DNA from: Bacillota bacterium
GTDB taxonomy: Bacteria > Bacillota > Clostridia > Christensenellales > Aristaeellaceae
Assembly (NCBI GenBank): GCA_023459275.1
Contig: JAEWVC010000097.1
Span: 1 to 34,903, forward strand
Direction: 5' to 3'
Length of the DNA stretch: 34,903 nt
Numbering within the stretch: the first letter of the stretch is position 1; every line of letters starts with the position of its first letter. The position numbers and the translations under genes are program-made. The notes beneath the pieces were generated by a model. That model was not told where the DNA came from. It ran no database searches and saw nothing but the letters and a program-made list of their open reading frames with translations. Below are positions 29,729-34,903 of this stretch, piece after piece.

Positions 29729-32086
29729 TCATTTCAAGGTAACCACCGTTACCCCGCTCTCGCCTTCCCCGAAAACCCCCAGCCGGAAGGCTTTCACATG
29801 GGGATGGTGCCGCAGATGCTGCTGGATGCCGGCCCTAAGCGCGCCGGTGCCCTTGCCGTGGATAATGGATACCTCCCCCATGGAAGCAAGCACGGCCTCG
29901 TCCAGGTACTGGTCCACCTCGGGGATGGCCTCGTCCGTGGCCTTGCCCCGCACATCCAGCTCCATAGGCACGGTGCGGACGGCCGCGCTGGTGGAAACGC
30001 CGATCCGGACGGCCTCCTTTTTCGGCGGTTCCTTCACCAAACGAAGCTGGCTGATATGCGCCTTCAGCTTCATGATGCCGGCCTGGAGCTGCACTTCGCC
30101 CTTGTCGTCGGGCTTCATGATCACCGTGCCCTTGGTGTTCAGGTGCAAAATTTGCACCTCGTCGCCCGGGCGCAGGTCGCGGGGCGGCTCGGTGACCCGG
30201 AAGGCGGGGGTACCCAGCCCTTCGCTAAGAGATTCGATCCCGTCCTGCATCCGCTTGCGCAATTGCTGCACCTGGTGCTCCGGCGTAGCGGTGTTCTCCT
30301 TTTTCAGGCGCCGGAGCTCGCTTACGATGGTTTCGGCCTCCCTGCGGGCGTTCTCCAGCACGCGCTTGGCGTCCTCCCTGGCCTTGCGCATGGCGGACTC
30401 CCGCTTTTCCTCCACCTCCCGGCGCAGCGCCTCCGCCTCGTCCCGCAGTTTGGCCGTTTCCCGGTGGGCTTCCTCGGCCAGCTTGCGCTCCTTTTCGGCC
30501 ACCTGGCGGTGGTATTCGGCGTTGGCGATGACATCCTCAAAGCGGATGGATTCGTGGCTTAGAAGCTCCTTGGCGGCCTGAATCAGCATTTCGTCAAGGC
30601 CCAGCTTGCGGGAGATCTCAAAGGCGTTGCTCTTGCCGGGCACGCCGATGGACAGGCGGTAGGTAGGCCGAAGCGTCTCCACGTCAAACTCCACGCTGGC
30701 GTTTTCAATGCCGGGCGTGGACAGGGCGAAGGCTTTCAATTCGCTGTAATGGGTGGTGGCCAGGGTGCGCACCTTTTGCCTGAGCAGGCTGCTCAAAATG
30801 CTCTGGGCCAGGGCAGCGCCCTCGGTGGGGTCGGTGCCCGCGCCCAGCTCGTCAAAGAGCACCAAATCCCGCGGCGTCACCGCGTCCATGATGGCTACGA
30901 TGTTGGTCATGTGGGAGGAGAAGGTGGACAGGCTTTGCTCAATGCTCTGCTCGTCGCCGATGTCCGCGTGGACATTTTGGAACACGGCCAGCTCCGTGCC
31001 CAGGTCGGCGGGCACCTGCAGCCCTGCCTGGGCCATGAGGGTGAACAGGCCCACGGTTTTCAGGGTAACGGTCTTGCCGCCGGTATTGGGGCCCGTGACC
31101 ACCAAAGAGGTGAACTCCTCCCCCATCCACAGGTTCATGGGTACGACCTTTTCCGGATCAATCAGCGGATGGCGGCCACGGATGATCTTCAAAAAGCCCC
31201 TTTGGTTCAGCTTCGGGGCGCAGGCGCGCATCTCCCTGGCAAGGGCGCCCTTGGCAAACACAAAATCCAGGCGGCTCAGGAGGCGGATATTGTCCAGCAT
31301 CACCTTGGCATAGGGGGCCACGGCAGCGGAGAGAGCCAGCAGGATCCGCTCGATCTCCTGCTTTTCCTTGGCCGTCCATTGCTTGATATCGTTACCCAGT
31401 TCCACCACGGCCATGGGCTCCACAAAGAGGGTGGCCCCGCTGGAGGACTGGTCGTGGATCAGGCCCGGGACGCTCCCGCGGCATTCCGCCTTCACAGGCA
31501 GCACATACCGGTCGTTACGCACGGTGACGATGGGGTCCTGCAGGTACTTGGCAAAGGCGGCGCTGTGGAGCATGCTGTTCAGCTTGTCCCGCACCTTATC
31601 ATTGGCGATGCGGATATGGCGGCGGATGCTGCCAAGCTCCGCACTGGCGGTATCGGCAATCTCCTCCTCGCTTAAAATGGAATCGCCAATCTCCCGCTCC
31701 AGGTGGGGGAGGATGGTCAGCCCGGAAGCGGTCCTGGTAATCAGCGGCGTGTTCTCCCGCTCGGTAACCAGGGCGGAACGGGCGGAACGGGCGGCCCGCA
31801 GGCATTCGGCAATGAGCAGCAAAGCCCGGGGCGACAGCGCGGCCCCCTTGTCCGCCAGGGTCAGATAGGGAGTGATGTCCTCAAAGGCCGTCAGGGGGTG
31901 GCCGCCCAGATAGGTCAAAATCACCTGGGCCTCCTCCGTCTCCTGCTGGCCTTCCTCTATTTCCGCAAAATTGGCGCAGGGAACAAGCTCCCGGCAAAGC
32001 TGCGCCCCTAGGGGCGTCAGCGCCAGCGCCGCAAGCTGCTCCCGGATTTTTGTAAATTCCAGTACCCGCAAGGTTCGGTCCGTCAT
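29729..32086 (-). CDS. mutS2: MutS2 family ATPase/endonuclease
   Basis: A 785-residue protein, the usual length. Members suppress homologous recombination and, in Bacillus, help rescue collided ribosomes. Walker A is TGPNTGGKT (331-339). The Walker B region holds FDELGAGTDPTEG. A long coiled coil with basic and acidic repeats spans roughly 510-610. The C-terminal Smr domain has the nuclease-type LDVRG and HGKGTGALR. There is no mismatch-recognition domain, which separates it from MutS. AAGGAAGG precedes the ATG. It is read with the upstream U32 peptidase through an 86-nt gap containing a hairpin repeat. Confidence 0.95.
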   Translation of the reverse strand: MTDRTLRVLEFTKIREQLAALALTPLGAQLCRELVPCANFAEIEEGQQETEEAQVILTYLGGHPLTAFEDITPYLTLADKGAALSPRALLLIAECLRAARSARSALVTERENTPLITRTASGLTILPHLEREIGDSILSEEEIADTASAELGSIRRHIRIANDKVRDKLNSMLHSAAFAKYLQDPIVTVRNDRYVLPVKAECRGSVPGLIHDQSSSGATLFVEPMAVVELGNDIKQWTAKEKQEIERILLALSAAVAPYAKVMLDNIRLLSRLDFVFAKGALAREMRACAPKLNQRGFLKIIRGRHPLIDPEKVVPMNLWMGEEFTSLVVTGPNTGGKTVTLKTVGLFTLMAQAGLQVPADLGTELAVFQNVHADIGDEQSIEQSLSTFSSHMTNIVAIMDAVTPRDLVLFDELGAGTDPTEGAALAQSILSSLLRQKVRTLATTHYSELKAFALSTPGIENASVEFDVETLRPTYRLSIGVPGKSNAFEISRKLGLDEMLIQAAKELLSHESIRFEDVIANAEYHRQVAEKERKLAEEAHRETAKLRDEAEALRREVEEKRESAMRKAREDAKRVLENARREAETIVSELRRLKKENTATPEHQVQQLRKRMQDGIESLSEGLGTPAFRVTEPPRDLRPGDEVQILHLNTKGTVIMKPDDKGEVQLQAGIMKLKAHISQLRLVKEPPKKEAVRIGVSTSAAVRTVPMELDVRGKATDEAIPEVDQYLDEAVLASMGEVSIIHGKGTGALRAGIQQHLRHHPHVKAFRLGVFGEGESGVTVVTLK

Positions 32087-32100
32087 TTTCTACCTTCCTT

Positions 32101-32163
32101 AAAAAAGGGATTCTTAAGGGATGCATCCCTTAAGCGGTGGGTCCAGGGCGGCAGAGCCTCCCT
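32101..32163. repeat. Double-hairpin intergenic repeat (family 1, copy 2) with possible terminator
   Basis: Stem 1 is a perfect 22-bp palindrome (32113-32134). Stem 2 is AGGGCGGC (32145-32152) with GCCTCCCT (32156-32163) on a 3-nt loop, one mismatch. The layout matches the copy at 20709-20775 in register. On the minus strand an alternative stem, AAGGGAT with a second ATCCCTT (32131-32125 with 32111-32105), runs directly into T6 (32106-32101). This would be an intrinsic terminator just before mutS2. Confidence 0.6.
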
Positions 32164-32172
32164 AGCCCCCAC

Positions 32173-34515
32173 TCACTCCACACCGCGGCGGAAGTGCCCG
32201 GCGGTGCCGGAGGGAAGGGGCGTAGCGCAGCCCTGGCCCCGGCGCAGCGCGGCGAAGCAGGCGGTGATGGCAAGCTGCAATTCCGGCGTCTCATCGGTGA
32301 AGGACAATAGCCAACCCAGGTTTTGAAGCTTGTCCGCCCAGGGGGCCAGGTTCAGCGGCAGGGTATTGTACAGCGATACGGTGCACCCCTCCGGAAGCCT
32401 TGAGCGCATCAGGGGAAAGCTGTGGCCCAGCGCGTCTTTGAAGCTTTTCCCCCGCAGGCTTTCCGGTGCGCCAGCCTCGCACAGCCGGCACGCCGCATGG
32501 CCGGCGGAAAGCCCCAAGGCGGTGCGGGCGGGGCAGTGGCTAAGGGCCATCAGCCGGGTCCGGCCATACACCGGCATCACCAAGGGATATAGGTCCAGGG
32601 GCAAATCGCGTATTTCGCTTTGGTTAAGTTCCGGGGACACCGTCTGCCATGCGGCGCCCAGGCGATTAAGCTCCGCCGCCGCCCGGCTGTTGAGCACAGG
32701 AACCCCTTCCCCCGCCGCCATGGGTAGGGCGAATCCCGCCCCCGCCTGCCCGATGCTGCCCAGCACGACCCCGGCAAAAAGTTCCCGGTGTTCCTTAACA
32801 AAATCCCGGAGGAAGTCCAGGGTAGCGGCCTCGGTTTTTACCGGCAGCGACAGCCAGGTCCCCCGGGGCAGAACAAGGGCGGCCCGCGCAAGCGCGTCCC
32901 TTTCGTAGCTTTCCGGGGCGTATACGAAAACATCCGCCCCGGCGCTGCGCAGCCCTTGGCCCAAGGAGGCATCGGCGCTTTGGACGGCCAGCCCCGGCGC
33001 AGCCAGCGCCTGCCCGGAATACACAGTCTCCGGCAGGGGGAGGCAGCCGGTTTCCCGCTGTCCAAAGGAAGCGATGCGCTTTTCTTTAAGCGCGTTCAGC
33101 GCATCCCTGCGCAGGGCGTTAAGGGCCGCCACCGGCAGAAAGCCGCCTTCGCCCTTCAGGGTAAGGTTCCCAAGGGCAAAGGGAGTGTCCCCGGTTTTGC
33201 AAAGGGAGCGCTCCGCAGTTTCCAAAGTGAGGGGCTTCGTTTCGGCAGAGGCCACCGTTTCGCCAAAAGCCTGGGCCGAAGATTCCCCGTCGGTGACGGA
33301 AAGAACCGCAGGTTCCCCCGGCATGGCATACAGGGCGGCGTCCACCGGGATGGCTGGTGCTTTGGCCGCAAGCGCCCTGACCGCCTGGTCCGCGCTCACA
33401 AGCCTTGCCACCTGATCCCCTATTGCGGGCGTCATGCCCTCCCGAAGCCGTACAAGGGCGGTTTCGCCCGCCTTGCAGGACGGCCCGGAATAGGTAAGCT
33501 CCTCCTCCCGGCGGCCCCGAAGCTGCAGGCCATCGCCATCCGACAAATCCTTTTCCAGAAATGCCTGAACAAAGCCCGGCCTGACCCCTGTCACCCGGCC
33601 CATGGCCACGCCCCCGTGCCCAGCGCGGATGGGATCGATCACCCTGGCATCCTCGTCGCCGCCGGCATAGCCCATCATGAACCCGCCCCGGTGGAAGGCC
33701 TGCCGAAGGTCCGTAAGCTCCTCTTCCCCGGCGGGCATAAACCGCCCTTCCGACAAGGCATCCAACGCATTTCGGTAGGCGCGGGTCACCACCGCCACGT
33801 ACTCCGGGCGCTTCAGCCGCCCCTCGATCTTCAGGGCGGCCACTCCGGCCTTTTGAAGCTGCGGCAGCCTGTCCCGAAGCAGAATATCCCGCGGGGACAG
33901 CCAATAGCCCCGGCGCCCGTCAAAATCATAGGCCATGCGGCAGGGCTGGGCACACCGGCCCCGGTTTCCGCTGCGGCCCCCGGCCATGCTGGAAAGCAGG
34001 CACTGCCCGCTCATACCCACGCACATGGCGCCGTGGACGAACACCTCCGTCTCGATGCCAGTTTCCGCCGCCAAGGCGATCTCGGAAAGGGAGCACTCCC
34101 TGGCCAGCACCGCCCGCCGGAAACCTTCGCGCTTCAAAAAGGCCGCGCCCTGCCGGTTATGGATGGCCATCTGTGTGCTGGCGTGCCTGGCGATATGGGG
34201 AACGCAATCCCTGGCCAGGGCGGCCGCCCCCAGGTCCTGAAGGATCACCGCGTCGGCGTGGGAAGCATCCACAAGGGCCAGCACCCGGTATACCTCAACA
34301 AGCTCCCGCTCCTTGATGAGCGTGTTCACCGTGACGTGCACCCGCACATGATGGAGATGGCACAGCCGGACAGCCTCCGCCAATTCCTGCTGGTTGAAGT
34401 TTCCGGCCCCCGCCCGCGCGCCAAAGGCGGTGTATCCCAGATACACCGCGTCCGCGCCGTTATCAATGGCCGCCAGCAGGGAATCCCTGCTGCCCGCCGG
34501 GGCCAGCAGCTCCAA
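32173..34515 (-). CDS. U32-family peptidase-like protein with DUF3656 (RlhA-like)
   Basis: A 780-residue protein. The N-terminal domain opens MELLAPAGSRDSLLAAIDNG and holds the U32 signature ETEVFVHGAMCVGMSGQC (156-172). Cys165, 172, 188 and 192 are spaced C-x6-C-x15-C-x3-C, like the cluster-binding cysteines of the RNA hydroxylases RlhA and TrhP. The middle region fits DUF3656. Annotated as collagenase-like protease by family name, it may instead hydroxylate 23S rRNA; this is family knowledge, not shown here. The start is TTG, 2 nt after the zapA stop, with GAGGAAG upstream; no in-frame ATG occurs for about 115 codons. It is longer than Escherichia coli RlhA, with an extra C-terminal domain. 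Confidence 0.88.
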   Translation of the reverse strand: MELLAPAGSRDSLLAAIDNGADAVYLGYTAFGARAGAGNFNQQELAEAVRLCHLHHVRVHVTVNTLIKERELVEVYRVLALVDASHADAVILQDLGAAALARDCVPHIARHASTQMAIHNRQGAAFLKREGFRRAVLARECSLSEIALAAETGIETEVFVHGAMCVGMSGQCLLSSMAGGRSGNRGRCAQPCRMAYDFDGRRGYWLSPRDILLRDRLPQLQKAGVAALKIEGRLKRPEYVAVVTRAYRNALDALSEGRFMPAGEEELTDLRQAFHRGGFMMGYAGGDEDARVIDPIRAGHGGVAMGRVTGVRPGFVQAFLEKDLSDGDGLQLRGRREEELTYSGPSCKAGETALVRLREGMTPAIGDQVARLVSADQAVRALAAKAPAIPVDAALYAMPGEPAVLSVTDGESSAQAFGETVASAETKPLTLETAERSLCKTGDTPFALGNLTLKGEGGFLPVAALNALRRDALNALKEKRIASFGQRETGCLPLPETVYSGQALAAPGLAVQSADASLGQGLRSAGADVFVYAPESYERDALARAALVLPRGTWLSLPVKTEAATLDFLRDFVKEHRELFAGVVLGSIGQAGAGFALPMAAGEGVPVLNSRAAAELNRLGAAWQTVSPELNQSEIRDLPLDLYPLVMPVYGRTRLMALSHCPARTALGLSAGHAACRLCEAGAPESLRGKSFKDALGHSFPLMRSRLPEGCTVSLYNTLPLNLAPWADKLQNLGWLLSFTDETPELQLAITACFAALRRGQGCATPLPSGTAGHFRRGVE

Positions 34516-34517
34516 CG

Positions 34518-34799
34518 TTATTCTTCCTCTCTTTTGTGCTTTTCCCGAAGCTCCTGCCGCAAAAGCATCAGCTCCCGGCGCAGCCTGGTATTTTCATCGT
34601 GGGCTTTGAGAAGTTCGTCCCCGATGTTCAGCGCGGCCAGCACCGCCACCATGTGGGAGGGCAGATGGCTCGCCGCCTCAATCTCCTGTATCTTGCGGTC
34701 CACATAGACCCCCACCCGGCGCACGTGCTCCGTGGGGTCGCTGGAGGCCAGCGTGTAGTCCCTGCCCGCCACATGGACCACCGTCTTCTGTTTCTCCAT
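34518..34799 (-). CDS. zapA: Cell division protein ZapA
   Basis: A 93-residue protein that binds FtsZ and bundles filaments at the division ring. The N-terminal beta-rich head (VVHVAGRDYTLASSDPTEHV), HMVAVLAALNIGDEL and the charged C-terminal coiled coil are typical. The start at 34799 follows a G-rich ribosome site; the longer frame from 34829 would begin inside the -10 box. It heads the minus-strand operon and lies 2 nt before the U32 gene, a pairing common in Clostridia. Confidence 0.9.
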   Translation of the reverse strand: MEKQKTVVHVAGRDYTLASSDPTEHVRRVGVYVDRKIQEIEAASHLPSHMVAVLAALNIGDELLKAHDENTRLRRELMLLRQELREKHKREEE

Positions 34800-34827
34800 G
34801 GGCACCCCCCCTTTTCCGCGTGCCTTC

Positions 34828-34856
34828 ATTATATGCTATTTAAGCACGCGAATCAA
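34828..34856 (-). promoter_or_regulatory. Promoter of the zapA-U32-mutS2 operon
   Basis: On the minus strand TTGATT (34856-34851), a 17-bp spacer and a perfect TATAAT (34833-34828) predict a start near 34821 and a leader of about 22 nt. Confidence 0.75.
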
Positions 34857-34884
34857 TGCGCAGGGGAACGAATGTTTATAAGGC

Positions 34885-34897
34885 GGGGGGGGGGGGG
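34885..34897. other. G13 homopolymer at the window end
   Basis: Thirteen consecutive G residues followed by TTTTGG close the window. The opposite end begins TTTAAAAAAATTCCCCCCC, which read from the other strand is also a G run followed by A/T. Both may be partial repeats or assembly-edge artefacts. No gene is seen in 34857-34903. Confidence 0.5.
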
Positions 34898-34903
34898 TTT
34901 TGG

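Noticed and set aside
32788..34707. 639-codon open frame on the plus strand
   Set aside because: It is antisense to the U32 gene and part of zapA; Gly/Arg/Pro/His-rich shadow composition.

Overview
The window is about 35 kb of GC-rich, gene-dense bacterial DNA. It most likely comes from a high-GC member of the Clostridia (Oscillospirales or Christensenellales type, perhaps gut-derived). The evidence is: strong AGGAGG-type ribosome binding sites and TTGACA/TATAAT promoters; the order zapA, U32 peptidase, mutS2; short Firmicutes-type families (DUF6171, DUF4180, a small DsrE protein); and a split two-gene transketolase. Taxonomy is inferred from gene content only. No rRNA, tRNA, CRISPR array, insertion sequence, integrase or phage gene was seen.

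Layout. (1) 120-6957, plus strand: a complete oligopeptide/dipeptide ABC importer (two permeases, two ATPases), a cytosolic M14 zinc carboxypeptidase and the substrate-binding protein, closed by a two-hairpin terminator. (2) 7062-12132, minus strand: a soluble four-PAS/GAF histidine kinase, a single-domain response regulator overlapping its 3' end, and a REC-PAS-GGDEF-HD-GYP protein able in principle to make and break c-di-GMP. (3) 12441-16675: a D-galactonate module. Galactonate dehydratase (dgoD, minus) is divergent from KDPGal aldolase and KDGal kinase (plus), and the plus-strand genes run into DUF6171 and an unrecognised class II aminoacyl-tRNA-synthetase-like protein. (4) 16702-19781: split transketolase (minus), divergent from sn-glycerol-1-phosphate dehydrogenase (plus) through back-to-back promoters. 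(5) 19864-22654, minus: a redox group (flavoprotein disulfide reductase, DsrE protein, aldo/keto reductase). (6) 22796-25148, minus: a KamA-family radical SAM enzyme whose consensus promoter is buried in a 45-bp perfect palindrome, and upstream of it a membrane diguanylate cyclase. (7) 25449-26653, plus: an AraC/GyrI regulator and DUF4180. (8) 26674-34799, minus: a housekeeping run zapA, U32 peptidase, mutS2, response regulator, histidine kinase, chorismate mutase, shikimate kinase, with a promoter before zapA and a hairpin after aroK.

How the parts fit. Region 1 imports peptides and trims them in the cytosol. Regions 3 and 4 feed sugar acids and pentose phosphates into glycolysis: galactonate gives KDGal, then KDPGal, then pyruvate plus glyceraldehyde-3-phosphate, and transketolase interconverts sugar phosphates. 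Regions 2 and 6 carry two c-di-GMP enzymes. Region 8 couples a two-component system translationally to two aromatic-pathway enzymes.

The most unusual items are the 45-bp operator-like palindrome, a KamA enzyme that appears to lack both lysine-specificity aspartates, the orphan aaRS-like protein next to DUF6171, and two dispersed hairpin repeat families, one of which forms the 3' end of an ABC ATPase gene. All functions are inferred from sequence motifs; no search was run.
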